Positions 36,051-44,893 of a stretch of DNA of 64,000 bases are shown here, one piece after another. The translations under genes were made by a program, and so were the position numbers. The notes below the pieces were generated by a model. It worked only from the letters and a program-made list of their open reading frames with translations. It was not told the DNA's origin and did no database searches. Where the stretch lies: positions 248,001 to 312,000 of the forward strand of contig NZ_JAPIVO010000004.1 of assembly GCF_026239655.1 (NCBI RefSeq), given 5' to 3'. This DNA comes from Pedobacter sp. MR2016-24 (lineage in GTDB: Bacteria > Bacteroidota > Bacteroidia > Sphingobacteriales > Sphingobacteriaceae). The stretch's first letter is position 1; each line of letters opens with the position of its first letter.

Positions 36051-37022
36051 ATGAAACGCAGAGATTTTGTAAAAAATACCGCACTTACTGCCATTGGCGT
36101 AGGTCTGATCAATCCCCTTGAAACGTTTGCTTCTACTGGTGAAACCTATCTGGAAAGTGAAGATTTGTCGCCCGCACTTAAAAGCGACGAAGATTTCCCA
36201 TTAAACTTTATAGCCGTTGGTGACTGGGGGCGGAGTGGGGAATCTCATCAGCTGGAAGTAGCGAAACGAATGGGTGAATGGGCAAATAACAACCCGAATA
36301 ATTTTGTAATCTCCGTCGGTGATAACTTTTACCCGCGTGGGGTGGTGAGTGAGCAGGATCCTTTATGGCATTACTCCTTTGAGAATATCTATACTGCGCA
36401 TTCACTGCAGTGCGACTGGTATCCGATTTTGGGGAACCATGATTATGGATCTGATCCTGATGCACAAATCAGGTACAGTAAGGTGAGTCGCCGGTGGAAC
36501 ATGCCTGCCCGTTATTACACTAAGGAAGTAAAACTGGGCAGGACTGATGATAAGGTACTGTTTGTATTTATTGATACCAATCCATTTGCAAGAGATGAGG
36601 TGGCAGAGACAGAAAAACAAGTTGCCTGGATTGATGAGACACTTGCACAAGCCTCTGCTCATATCAAATGGAAGATCGTAGTTGGTCACCATCCCTTTTA
36701 TACCGTAGGTCCCCGTATCAAAAACTACGATACACTAGCAGTAAGGCGCATACTTGCAAAAACGCTGGAAAAACATCAAGTAGATATCTATCTTTCGGGT
36801 CATGATCATTCCCTGCAGCATTTAAAACCCGAAGGTTTTACCCATCAGTTTATATCAGGTGCAGGGTCAGAACTTACACCCGTACAAAGTGGGGTATCCT
36901 ACAGTAATTTTGAGGCTGCTGAACATGGATTTATGTATTTTTCTCTGAACAAAAACCGGATAAGAGCTAAAGCCATAAATGATACTGGAAAAGTATTGTA
37001 TGAGACTGAGCTGAAAAGATAA
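36051..37022 (+). CDS. Tat-exported metallophosphoesterase of the tartrate-resistant acid phosphatase (ACP5) type
   Basis: This 323-residue protein begins MKRRDFVKN, a twin-arginine signal, with the signal ending near ETFAS. The catalytic motifs are VGDWGRSG, SVGDNFYPRGV (with the tyrosine ligand that gives purple acid phosphatases their colour), LGNHDYGS, VGHHPFY and SGHDHSLQHL. It has no fibronectin domain and is shorter than the preceding enzyme, as expected for the small mammalian-like PAP class. Both phosphatases sit 97 nt apart downstream of one SusCD pair, suggesting complementary substrate ranges. Confidence 0.9.
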   Translation: MKRRDFVKNTALTAIGVGLINPLETFASTGETYLESEDLSPALKSDEDFPLNFIAVGDWGRSGESHQLEVAKRMGEWANNNPNNFVISVGDNFYPRGVVSEQDPLWHYSFENIYTAHSLQCDWYPILGNHDYGSDPDAQIRYSKVSRRWNMPARYYTKEVKLGRTDDKVLFVFIDTNPFARDEVAETEKQVAWIDETLAQASAHIKWKIVVGHHPFYTVGPRIKNYDTLAVRRILAKTLEKHQVDIYLSGHDHSLQHLKPEGFTHQFISGAGSELTPVQSGVSYSNFEAAEHGFMYFSLNKNRIRAKAINDTGKVLYETELKR

Positions 37023-37041
37023 TCTGCCAAAGCTTATAGAA

Positions 37042-37077
37042 ATGTTTCAGGATCCATGCTACTGCATCCTGAAACAT
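37042..37077. repeat. Perfect 12-bp inverted repeat after the phosphatase locus
   Basis: ATGTTTCAGGAT and ATCCTGAAACAT pair perfectly around CCATGCTACTGC. No T-run follows. It lies 20 nt after the phosphatase stop and probably acts as terminator or 3'-end stabiliser. Confidence 0.65.
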
Positions 37078-37178
37078 CACTGACCTCATGATCTTTTCAA
37101 CAAAACACTCTGAGCCTTCTAACAAAGCATAATCCTGTTTTACTCCCGATCTTTATTAAAATTAAAAAATCACAGATC

Positions 37179-38069
37179 ATGAAAAGAGTTTGGTTTATTA
37201 CAGGAAGTTCCCGTGGCCTGGGAAGGAGTTTAACAGAGGCAGTGCTGACTGCAGGTGATCGTGTAGCCGCAACAGCGCGTAACCCGGAACAGTTAGAAGA
37301 CTTACAGGACAAATACCCTGATCAGCTATTAGCTTTGCAACTGGATGTAACGGTACATGAAGAAATTTTACAGGCAGTTGCTGCTGCCATCAAGCATTTT
37401 GGAAGAATAGATGTGCTGGTGAACAATGCAGGTTTTGGCATTACAGGAGCAGCGGAGGCTTTCACGGAAGAACAGGTGTTAAGTCAGCTGCAAACCAACT
37501 TATATGCACCTATAGCCATTACCCGCACAGTACTTCCCCATATGCGTGCGCAGCGTTCAGGTCACATCCTGCAAATTAGTTCAGTAGGGGGCAGGGTAGG
37601 AAATGCCGGGCTGACTATATATCAGGCTGCGAAATTTGGTCTCAGCGGATTTAGTGAGGCACTCGCTAAAGAGGTTGCTCCCCTTGGTATTAAAGTTACC
37701 TGTGTGGAGCCTGGTGGTTTTCGTACGGATTGGGCTGGTGCATCCATGACGTTTGCCGAAAAAATAGAAGGGTATGAAACTACGGTAGACTGGGTAGCTG
37801 AATTTTTAAAAGGCGATAACTTTGTTGCCATGGGTGATCCCGCAAAGGCGGCAAAAGTAATGGTCGAACTGATCAGGCATGCAGAACCCCCTTTTCATTT
37901 ACTTTTAGGGAGTGAAGCAGTAGGGATTGTTAAAAATGCTGAAGCCGCAAAACTTGCCGAGCTGGAGAAGTGGATTGCGGTAAGTACTTCCACAGATTAT
38001 GATGATGCAACGAACTTCCTGGAAACTGAGGCAGGAAAGACCATGTCTGAGATGAAAGCCAACAGATAA
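37179..38069 (+). CDS. Short-chain dehydrogenase/reductase (SDR)
   Basis: This 296-residue classical SDR is an NAD(P)-dependent oxidoreductase. The cofactor motif TGSSRGLG is at residues 8-15, NNAG at 82-85, and the catalytic set is Ser135, Tyr148 and Lys152 (YQAAK). The GSSRGLGR context with Arg34 suits NADP(H), but the substrate is unknown. It is followed 15 nt later by an AraC-type regulator on the same strand, so the pair probably forms a self-regulated unit. Confidence 0.92.
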   Translation: MKRVWFITGSSRGLGRSLTEAVLTAGDRVAATARNPEQLEDLQDKYPDQLLALQLDVTVHEEILQAVAAAIKHFGRIDVLVNNAGFGITGAAEAFTEEQVLSQLQTNLYAPIAITRTVLPHMRAQRSGHILQISSVGGRVGNAGLTIYQAAKFGLSGFSEALAKEVAPLGIKVTCVEPGGFRTDWAGASMTFAEKIEGYETTVDWVAEFLKGDNFVAMGDPAKAAKVMVELIRHAEPPFHLLLGSEAVGIVKNAEAAKLAELEKWIAVSTSTDYDDATNFLETEAGKTMSEMKANR

Positions 38070-38084
38070 TTCTTAAATTTGATT

Positions 38085-38903
38085 ATGGCGGCGGTAGAAA
38101 AAAGGACATTTTCACAGATTATGTATTCCTGTTATACGACAAGAAGCAGGGAAGGAGAACAATTTATTCCAGAGCACGTATTTACTTACCAGATATCTGG
38201 CTCAATCCTGCTCAATGACGGAGAACAGGAATTCCATGCAAAAGAGGGCGACTTTGGTTTTGCTAAACGCAACAACCTGGTGAAGTTTAATAAAAAACCG
38301 CCGGAAAATGGAGAATACAAATCTGTATCTATTTATCTGGATCAGCATACACTGAGGGATTTTAGTATAGAATATGGATATAAAGCAGAGCGCAGGGTGG
38401 AAGGGAATACACTCATCCAACTGAAGTCGGACCCCCTCTATAAAAGCTTTATGGAGTCTTTGATGCCATACCTTTTAACGGAACAAGCTGAAAATACCAG
38501 GTTGCAGGAGTTGAAATTGAAAGAAGCGATTCTGATCCTGCTCCAGGTTAATCCGGAGTTGAAAGATGTGCTCTTTGATTTCTCCGAGCCGGGTAAAATA
38601 GATCTGGAAGGTTTTATGAATAAAAATTTCCATTTCAATGTACAGTTAAAGAGGTTTGCTTATTTAACCGGAAGGAGCCTGGCGACTTTCAAACGGGATT
38701 TTGATAAGGTCTTTAATAGCTCTCCGAACCGCTGGCTTCAGCAGAAAAGATTGCAGGAGGCCTATTATCTGATTAAGGAAAAAGGTAAGGCAGTGTCGGA
38801 AGTTTATCTGGAGATGGGTTTTGAGGATCTTTCCCACTTTTCCTTTGCATTCAAGAAAAAATACGGTGTGGCGCCATCGAAATTGACGCAAACATTGATT
38901 TAA
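38085..38903 (+). CDS. AraC-family transcriptional regulator
   Basis: This 272-residue regulator is read from the ATG at 38085; an in-frame TTG at 38079 would add two residues. The N-terminal sensing part is a cupin-like domain (GDFGFAKRNNLVKFNKK). The C-terminal AraC domain has two helix-turn-helix segments, FAYLTGRSLATFKRDFDKVF and VSEVYLEMGFEDLSHFSFAFKKKYG. It lies directly behind the SDR gene and most likely regulates it or a distant target; operators are not seen. Confidence 0.9.
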   Translation: MAAVEKRTFSQIMYSCYTTRSREGEQFIPEHVFTYQISGSILLNDGEQEFHAKEGDFGFAKRNNLVKFNKKPPENGEYKSVSIYLDQHTLRDFSIEYGYKAERRVEGNTLIQLKSDPLYKSFMESLMPYLLTEQAENTRLQELKLKEAILILLQVNPELKDVLFDFSEPGKIDLEGFMNKNFHFNVQLKRFAYLTGRSLATFKRDFDKVFNSSPNRWLQQKRLQEAYYLIKEKGKAVSEVYLEMGFEDLSHFSFAFKKKYGVAPSKLTQTLI

Positions 38904-38905
38904 AT

Positions 38906-38951
38906 AAAAAAGGGTATTAAAGGTTTATGATAACCCTTAATACCCTTTTTC
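38906..38951. terminator. Bidirectional rho-independent terminator
   Basis: AAAAAGGGTATTAA and TTAATACCCTTTTT form a perfect outer stem; a further GGTT/AACC pairing lies inside. It is placed between the convergent AraC-type gene (plus) and the ice-binding-type gene (minus) and serves both. Confidence 0.92.
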
Positions 38952-38964
38952 TTATGAAATTCTG

Positions 38965-40248
38965 TTATTTAGCTTCAAGAATAGTGCTTGCATTCAGCGT
39001 TACAGCTGTCTGTGCTAAAAGCTTGCCTGTTACCTTGGCTCCTGTATTCAGTGAGATGAGTGTTTTACTCAGGATAATACCACTAAAATCTGCATTAGTG
39101 CCCAGCGTTGCTGCTCCTGAAACTACCCAGAAGATATTTTTCGCCTGAGCACCACCAGTTAAGGTAATCTTAGCGCTGTTGCTGATGGTTAGGTTCTGCG
39201 CAATCTGGAATACCCAGGTATCATTCGGACCACCATTAAGTGTTACACCAGCAGCTGAAACCAGTACTCCTGTTCCCCATTTGTATACACCGGCAGTTAA
39301 AGTCTTTCCGCTGATATCTCCTGCATATATTTCAACGATAGGGGCAGGTGTAGTAAGGCCGTTGGCTGTGGTGAAAGCATTCTCCATATCACTTACTGCA
39401 GTCGTCATCTTTGCCGGAGTCGGTGCTGTATAATCTGCTGCGTAAATTTTACCAATTACAACAGGTGCAAGCGCAAACTGGTTGCTGGCATCAAGTGTTA
39501 AACCGAATCCAGTAATCGCTGTAGCAGCTGCGGGACTTACAGCTATATCACCTGTAATTGATGTAACACCAGTGGTAGAAATTCCGGTTTTAGCTAGAAT
39601 CTGATAGTTAGCCGCTGTACCCAGGTTAACCACAACTTTAACTGCTGTAAAGTTCGCTACTAATGTTCTGTTAGTAAGGATAATAAATTTCAATGGATTA
39701 GTTGTCTCCGTAACGGCACCACTCCATCCAGTGAAAATATAACCTGCATTAGGTGTTGCAGTCAGGGTTACTTCCGTTCCGGGAGTATATGATCCTGATC
39801 CGTTTGTTGTACCGCCGATTACCGGGTTTGATGAAATGTTTACCGCTAATTTCCCATCAGGAATCGCAGTGAAGTTAGCTACTAAATTCGCATCTGCTGT
39901 TACGATAAAAGGGTAACTCGGACTTGTAGAAACAACTGCACCATTAATGGTCCAGCTCGTAAAAGTGTACCCTGTTCTAACCGTAGCTGTAGCCACAACT
40001 TCTGCACCTTTACTCGGAGTGCCTGTGATCGCTGTTACTCCACCTGCTACCGGGCTGGATGATAAAGTAATCTTTTGAACCATTTCTGTTGAATCAGCAA
40101 TAATATCTGTTCCATTATCTTTTGAACAGCTGGCAGTACAAAATGCTGCGAGTACAATCAGTGACCATATAGTGCTTCTGATGATCGCGTATTTTGTACG
40201 CTGTTGTGTTGGGGTCTTACCGTTTATTAAAAGTGCATGATTATTCAT
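38965..40248 (-). CDS. Lipoprotein with ice-binding (DUF3494) domain and two bacterial-repeat domains
   Basis: This 427-residue protein has an N-terminal signal with a possible lipobox ending at CTASC (about residue 40), followed by SKDNGTD. Two beta repeats of the InlB/Listeria-Bacteroides type follow (about 60-130 and 131-203), each with GYxFTxW and ADANLVANF or NRTLVANF. The C-terminal part (about 205-427) is a DUF3494 ice-binding-like beta-helix: NLGTAANYQILAKTGISTTG, SITGDIAVSP, LTAGVYKWGTGV and AKNIFWVVSGAATLGT. Known members bind ice or inhibit recrystallisation. Export as a surface lipoprotein would place the domain outside the cell. Two upstream in-frame Mets leave the start slightly uncertain. 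Confidence 0.88.
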   Translation of the reverse strand: MNNHALLINGKTPTQQRTKYAIIRSTIWSLIVLAAFCTASCSKDNGTDIIADSTEMVQKITLSSSPVAGGVTAITGTPSKGAEVVATATVRTGYTFTSWTINGAVVSTSPSYPFIVTADANLVANFTAIPDGKLAVNISSNPVIGGTTNGSGSYTPGTEVTLTATPNAGYIFTGWSGAVTETTNPLKFIILTNRTLVANFTAVKVVVNLGTAANYQILAKTGISTTGVTSITGDIAVSPAAATAITGFGLTLDASNQFALAPVVIGKIYAADYTAPTPAKMTTAVSDMENAFTTANGLTTPAPIVEIYAGDISGKTLTAGVYKWGTGVLVSAAGVTLNGGPNDTWVFQIAQNLTISNSAKITLTGGAQAKNIFWVVSGAATLGTNADFSGIILSKTLISLNTGAKVTGKLLAQTAVTLNASTILEAK

Positions 40249-40609
40249 CTGTGTGATTTAAAATGAGACGAGTGTTGTCATCATTGTAACCACTCTATTA
40301 CAAAGCAAGTGCCCTGAAAAAGAAAAATACGAGAGCTGGAATAATAACGCATTATCTCTTCCTTAGCTTTTTATCAAATTACGGGTTGAATAGTGTGCGG
40401 ACTGTATATTATTTAAAAAATAATATGATTATAAGGAATGAAATTTAATTTTAATAAAAAAAAATAGCCTATTTATAATTGTATTGGGATTTGGAATATG
40501 ATTACAATAAAGGACAGGAAATCTGTTTTAAGTTGTGAATTGATCTCTGATGCCGGCAGAACAGGCCTGATCCTGCAGAAGCTATTCAGATGCTTTAAAA
40601 TCGGTCTTA
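40249..40609. other. Intergenic region upstream of the ice-binding-type gene
   Basis: These 361 bases hold the presumed promoter region of the minus-strand gene at 38965. No complete TAnnTTTG/TTG pair is evident; the best match has one mismatch. The left half is very AT-rich. The right part, 40498-40614, is distinctly GC-richer and holds a small open frame listed separately. Confidence 0.5.
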
Positions 40610-40614
40610 AATAA
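40498..40614 (+). CDS. Possible small ORF, 38 residues, unknown
   Basis: An ATG at 40498 opens a 38-codon frame ending in TAA at 40612-40614. The peptide is basic (MITIKDRKSVLSCELISD... ending FKIGLK). I do not recognise it. Its base composition is richer in G and C than the flanks, and a hairpin follows directly. It could also be a chance frame or the remnant of a larger gene. No promoter is clearly seen. Confidence 0.25.
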   Translation: MITIKDRKSVLSCELISDAGRTGLILQKLFRCFKIGLK

Positions 40615-40641
40615 AGAAAGGATCACGTTTTAACGTAATCC
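40610..40641 (-). terminator. Terminator-like hairpin of the tRNA array
   Basis: On the minus strand GGATTACGTT pairs with AACGTGATCC (one G-U pair) and is followed by TTTCTTTATTT. It lies 14 nt beyond the last tRNA of the minus-strand array. Confidence 0.7.
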
Positions 40642-40654
40642 CTGTATTTTGTTG

Positions 40655-40739
40655 TACTCAGAGCGGGAATCGAACCCGCACGACTTTTAAGGTCACAGGA
40701 TTTTAAGTCCTGCGTGTCTACCAGTTCCACCATCTGAGC
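40655..40739 (-). tRNA. tRNA-Leu(UAA), copy 1
   Basis: An 85-nt class II tRNA. Acceptor GCTCAGA pairs with TCTGAGT (first pair G-U), discriminator A. The anticodon stem CAGGA/TCCTG encloses CTTAAAA, anticodon TAA. It is identical to the copy at 40912. Confidence 0.96.
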
Positions 40740-40789
40740 AGGTGTAAAACCTTTTAAAATTAAAAGCCTTCAATAAAGAAGGCTTTTAG

Positions 40790-40862
<73 letters not shown>

Positions 40863-40911
40863 ATTGGTATGGTAATTAAGTCCTGTATAGCTTTATACAG
40901 GTATTTTGTTG

Positions 40912-40996
40912 TACTCAGAGCGGGAATCGAACCCGCACGACTTTTAAGGTCACAGGATTTTAAGTCCTGCGTGTCTACCAGTTCCACCATCTGAGC
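40912..40996 (-). tRNA. tRNA-Leu(UAA), copy 2
   Basis: It is an identical second copy of the tRNA-Leu at 40655, 257 nt away. A CCTGTAT/ATACAGG hairpin separates it from the tRNA-Gly at 40790. Confidence 0.96.
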
Positions 40997-41039
40997 AGGT
41001 GTTAACCTTTTAAATTAAGTTCCTGGTAAAGGAACTTAG

Positions 41040-41112
<73 letters not shown>

Positions 41113-41192
41113 ATTGGTTGTATTCAATCATCATCCGATGATGCCCTTTAGAACAACGTTTAAATGATTAACCTTGTTTCCGTTTGGGATTG

Positions 41193-41222
41193 CAAATATA
41201 AATACTTTTGTATTACTGTCAA
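41193..41222 (-). promoter_or_regulatory. Near-perfect Bacteroidota promoter of the tRNA array
   Basis: On the minus strand TTG (41222-41220) is followed by exactly 19 nt and TATATTTG (41200-41193). It matches the TTG-N19-TAnnTTTG consensus and should start transcription about 75 nt before the first tRNA. Confidence 0.85.
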
Positions 41223-41248
41223 GTTATTTTTTACAAAAAAAACCGATC

Positions 41249-41785
41249 TCAGCTTAAGTTATTGTCATTCAGTACTTCAGAAATTAAATTACTTTCAAAT
41301 CCTTTCCCCAAAAGGTAGGTCATCAGCTTATATTTCCTTTTGTACTTATCTTTTTCCGTTAAAACAGCTGCTTTTTTTTCTGCGGCGGCGAGTATAACCT
41401 TCAGATATTCGTCGTAATCTATCGTATTTAAAGCTTTCATGATCATCTTATCCGGCACTTTCTTTAGCTTCAGCCCCTGTTTGATTTTAATCTTGCCCCA
41501 TTTTTTGATGTTGAACTTACCGGAAACATAAGCATTGGCGAAACGCTCTTCATTCAGAAAGTTGTTTTGGATCAGTTCTGAGATTACATTTTCTACATCA
41601 TCCTTCCACAGACCCCAGTCATACAGCTTATTTCTCACTTCCTGCTGTGAGCGTTCCTGGTAGGCGCAGTAACTTTCCGCTTTCACTAAAGCAGATCTCT
41701 TATCTAGGACAATAGGTTTAGATGGTTTTCGTTCCAAGGGCAGCTGATTTTTATTCCGTGCAAATATCCACAAACATCGGTACAT
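41249..41785 (-). CDS. recX: RecX-family regulator of RecA
   Basis: This 178-residue protein matches RecX, which binds RecA filaments and limits recombination. It consists of three-helix repeats, with AYQERSQQEVRNKLYDWG, ISELIQNNFLNEERFANAYVSGKFNIKKWGKIKIKQGLK and KYKLMTYLLGKGFESNLISEVL. The SGKF...WG..KI block is characteristic. The first 30 residues are extra and not conserved. It is divergent from murF-alr with only 48 nt between the starts; recA is not in the window. Confidence 0.9.
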   Translation of the reverse strand: MYRCLWIFARNKNQLPLERKPSKPIVLDKRSALVKAESYCAYQERSQQEVRNKLYDWGLWKDDVENVISELIQNNFLNEERFANAYVSGKFNIKKWGKIKIKQGLKLKKVPDKMIMKALNTIDYDEYLKVILAAAEKKAAVLTEKDKYKRKYKLMTYLLGKGFESNLISEVLNDNNLS

Positions 41786-41833
41786 ATTGGTTAACTTATT
41801 AACTTTGCTGGCATAGCTAAATCATCCTGATCC

Positions 41834-44293
41834 ATGAGCGAAAGGAATTATACCATTCAGCAGATCGCTGGAATCTTACACATCAACCTGCAAAATGCGA
41901 AGAGCACGACTATCATCAATAACCTGGTGATTGACAGCAGAAGCATTGCAGACCCTGAAGGCGCTTTATTTTTCGCCATACCTGCTCAGCGGAATGGGCA
42001 TGAATTTATCAGGGAAGCCTATGAAACCGGCGTGAGGAACTTTGTGATCAGCGACCGGGATTACGCTGACCGCTATCCTGACGCTAATTTTTTACTGGTT
42101 CCTGACGTACTAAAAGCATTGCAGGCTATTGCTGCTTATAAACGTGCACAATTTAACAATGAAGTGATTGCAATCACCGGCAGTAATGGCAAAACTGTGG
42201 TAAAGGAATGGTTATATCAACTGCTGGCGGCAGATTTTAATATTGTAAGAAGCCCGAAGAGTTTTAATTCACAAATAGGTGTACCCTTGTCCGTATGGCA
42301 GATGGAGCCTGAGCATACACTCGGGATTTTTGAAGCCGGCATTTCTCGTCCGGAGGAGATGGCGCATTTGGAGCAGGTAATCAGACCCACAATCGGCATC
42401 CTGACTAATATAGGGGAAGCACATGCAGAAGGCTTCTCTTCAGCAAAGGAAAAGCTGCAGGAGAAACTGAAACTGTTTAAAGATACGCGGGTATTTATCT
42501 ATTCGCCGGAATATACAGCTGGTATTGCTGCCAAAGATTTACCTGGCCAACAAAAGTTCTGCTGGAGTATGAACCAGAAAGCGGATCTTCAGATTCTATT
42601 TGTAGAACCTATAGAGGGCAAAAACTACATCAGGGCACTGTATAAGAATGAAGAGATAGAGTGTTTGATTCCTTTTCGCGACCGTGCATCGGTAGAAAAC
42701 GGCATTATTTGCTGGGCCACCTTGCTGGCCATGGGTTATAGTGCTGACGAGGCCGATATCAGGCTGGAGAAGCTGACCACTGTAAATATGCGGCTGGAAC
42801 TGAAAAATGGGATCAACCAATGTTCTGTAATTGATGATTCTTACAGTGCAGATATTTCTTCACTCGCTATCGCACTCGATTTTTTGAAATTGCAAAATCA
42901 GCATGTCATTAAAACCCTGATCCTATCAGATTTATATGAGACCGGAAAAAAGGATCAGGATCTCTATGCCGAAATTGCTTCCCTGCTGAAGCAAAAGCAG
43001 GTGAACAGGCTGATTGGAATTGGTCCGCATATCTCTGCATGCGCCGCTTCATTTGAGATTGAAGCCTCTTTTTATCAAAGTACGCAGGACTTTATCACGC
43101 ATTTACCGGAAGTACACTTTGCTAATGAGACCATCCTTGTTAAAGGTGCGCGTAGATTTCAGTTTGAGAAGATAAGTAAATTGCTGACGCAGAAAGTGCA
43201 TGATACGGTATTGGAAATTGACCTGAACGCTTTAGCGAGTAACCTGCGGTTTTATAAATCCAAGTTAAAACCCGGGGTGAAGGTAATGGCTATGGTGAAG
43301 GCTTTCTCCTATGGCAGCGGAAGTTTTGAGATTGCTAATTTATTGCAATATCATAAAGTGGATTACCTTGCTGTGGCTTATGCCGATGAAGGTATTGCGC
43401 TGAGAAAGGCCGGGATTTCACTGCCAATTATGGTCATGAGTCCGGAGCCATCTGCTTTTGAAGCCATCATCAAATATAAACTGGAACCTGAGTTATACAG
43501 TCTGGATATTGTTAAAGAGTTTATCGGGTTTTTACCGGAAACGGTAAGTGATTATCCTGTACATATTAAAATTGATACAGGCATGCACCGTCTTGGTTTT
43601 GAAGAACTTGATTTATCACTTTTATTGCCATTGCTTACAGACACCAAAAAACTAAAGATTGTATCTGCGTTCTCACATCTGGCGGCAAGTGAAGATGAAA
43701 ATCATGATGAATTTACCAGGTATCAGGTAGAAAGGTTGCTGACTATGGTTGCACAGTTGAGAGAGACGCTGGGGTATGACTTTATCAGGCATATTTCGAA
43801 TACCTCTGCTATTACACGCCATCCTGCTGCGCAACTGGACATGGTGAGAATAGGGATAGGGCTGTATGGTTTTGATTCGGGTTTGAAAGGCAACAGGGGA
43901 TTACAAACGGTGGCTGTTTTAAAAACAACTATCACGCAAGTCAAAAACATTGGTCCCCTGGAAACTGTGGGTTATGGCAGGCGTGGCGTATTGCCCGAAG
44001 GAGGGAAAACCGCAACAGTTAAGATCGGTTATGCTGATGGTTATCGCCGTGCATTTGGTAATGGCGTGGGCAAGATGCTGGTGAATGGAAAGCTGGTGCC
44101 TACGGTAGGTTCTATTGCGATGGACATGTGTATGATCGATGTCACAGGTATGGATGTGAAATCTGGTGATGAAGTAGTTGTATTCGATCATCAGCTCACC
44201 ATTGCGGCTTTGGCGACACAAATTGATACCATTCCGTATGAAATTCTGACTAATATTTCTCAAAGGGTTAAACGAGTCTATTTTTATGAGTAA
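41834..44293 (+). CDS. murF-alr: Bifunctional MurF (UDP-MurNAc-tripeptide:D-Ala-D-Ala ligase) / alanine racemase
   Basis: This 819-residue fusion combines two successive cell-wall steps. The N-terminal part (about 1-445) is MurF-like: ATP motif GSNGKT at about 116-121, LGIFEAGISRPEEM, and SVIDDSYSAD. The C-terminal part (about 455-819) is alanine racemase: PLP lysine about 489 in MVKAFSYGSG, IDTGMHRLGF, and IGYADGYRR. Alr makes D-Ala and MurF adds D-Ala-D-Ala to the muropeptide. The fusion is widespread in Bacteroidota, so it is not anomalous. The post-Walker residues read TVVKE rather than TTTKE, seen in this branch. Confidence 0.95.
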   Translation: MSERNYTIQQIAGILHINLQNAKSTTIINNLVIDSRSIADPEGALFFAIPAQRNGHEFIREAYETGVRNFVISDRDYADRYPDANFLLVPDVLKALQAIAAYKRAQFNNEVIAITGSNGKTVVKEWLYQLLAADFNIVRSPKSFNSQIGVPLSVWQMEPEHTLGIFEAGISRPEEMAHLEQVIRPTIGILTNIGEAHAEGFSSAKEKLQEKLKLFKDTRVFIYSPEYTAGIAAKDLPGQQKFCWSMNQKADLQILFVEPIEGKNYIRALYKNEEIECLIPFRDRASVENGIICWATLLAMGYSADEADIRLEKLTTVNMRLELKNGINQCSVIDDSYSADISSLAIALDFLKLQNQHVIKTLILSDLYETGKKDQDLYAEIASLLKQKQVNRLIGIGPHISACAASFEIEASFYQSTQDFITHLPEVHFANETILVKGARRFQFEKISKLLTQKVHDTVLEIDLNALASNLRFYKSKLKPGVKVMAMVKAFSYGSGSFEIANLLQYHKVDYLAVAYADEGIALRKAGISLPIMVMSPEPSAFEAIIKYKLEPELYSLDIVKEFIGFLPETVSDYPVHIKIDTGMHRLGFEELDLSLLLPLLTDTKKLKIVSAFSHLAASEDENHDEFTRYQVERLLTMVAQLRETLGYDFIRHISNTSAITRHPAAQLDMVRIGIGLYGFDSGLKGNRGLQTVAVLKTTITQVKNIGPLETVGYGRRGVLPEGGKTATVKIGYADGYRRAFGNGVGKMLVNGKLVPTVGSIAMDMCMIDVTGMDVKSGDEVVVFDHQLTIAALATQIDTIPYEILTNISQRVKRVYFYE

Positions 44294-44302
44294 TTTTGTG
44301 TG

Positions 44303-44893
44303 ATGAATAGAATTGGCAGAGCTTTACTGAACTATCTGATTAAAGGTTTACTGATTGTATTGCCTATCGCATTAAGTATTTACATCGTGATATGGGCAGT
44401 GACTACGGTAGACAGCTGGCTGAATGTGAACAATATTCTGGGTGTTGATCCAAGAACGGGAGCAAGCAGGAATATACCCGGATTGGGGCTGGCATTGGTG
44501 GTGACACTCATTTTGCTTGCAGGTATAGTCGTGACGAATTTCGTGACGGAGCCGATGTACAACTGGTTTAACCGCTGGATGAACAGACTACCGGGATTGA
44601 ATTTCCTGTATTCGTCTATTAAAGATCTGGCGGAAGCCTTTGTAGGAGATGAGAAAAAGTTTAATCATCCTGTACTGGTAGAAGTAGAAGGGGATTTAAA
44701 GAAAATCGGTTTTCTGACTAAGGATGATCTGAATGCTATCGGTTTACCCGGTGAGGCAATTGTTTACTTCCCTTTTTCTTATTCTTTTGCCGGACAGGTT
44801 TGTGTGGTTAAAAAAGAAAAGATACAAACATTACATATGAGTGCTGCTGAAGCAATGAAATTAGTAGTGTCTGGTGGGGTAAGCCATATTTAA
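44303..44893 (+). CDS. DUF502 family membrane protein
   Basis: This 196-residue protein is read from the ATG at 44303; the GTG immediately before it is less likely. There are two TMs (about 9-31 and 55-78) around a short loop, then FVTEPMYNWFNRWMNRLPGLNFLYSSIKDLAEAF, the DUF502 hallmark, and a soluble beta-rich tail. The family is conserved with unknown function. It follows murF-alr by 9 nt, so it is probably co-transcribed with it. A hairpin covers its stop codon. Confidence 0.9.
   Translation: MNRIGRALLNYLIKGLLIVLPIALSIYIVIWAVTTVDSWLNVNNILGVDPRTGASRNIPGLGLALVVTLILLAGIVVTNFVTEPMYNWFNRWMNRLPGLNFLYSSIKDLAEAFVGDEKKFNHPVLVEVEGDLKKIGFLTKDDLNAIGLPGEAIVYFPFSYSFAGQVCVVKKEKIQTLHMSAAEAMKLVVSGGVSHI

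Noticed and set aside
38965..40248. Repeat-rich minus-strand frame as low-complexity artefact
   Set aside because: The repeats fit known beta-repeat and DUF3494 patterns and the frame is complete.
41834..44293. MurF-alanine racemase fusion as novelty
   Set aside because: The fusion is common in Bacteroidota, so it is described but not counted as new.
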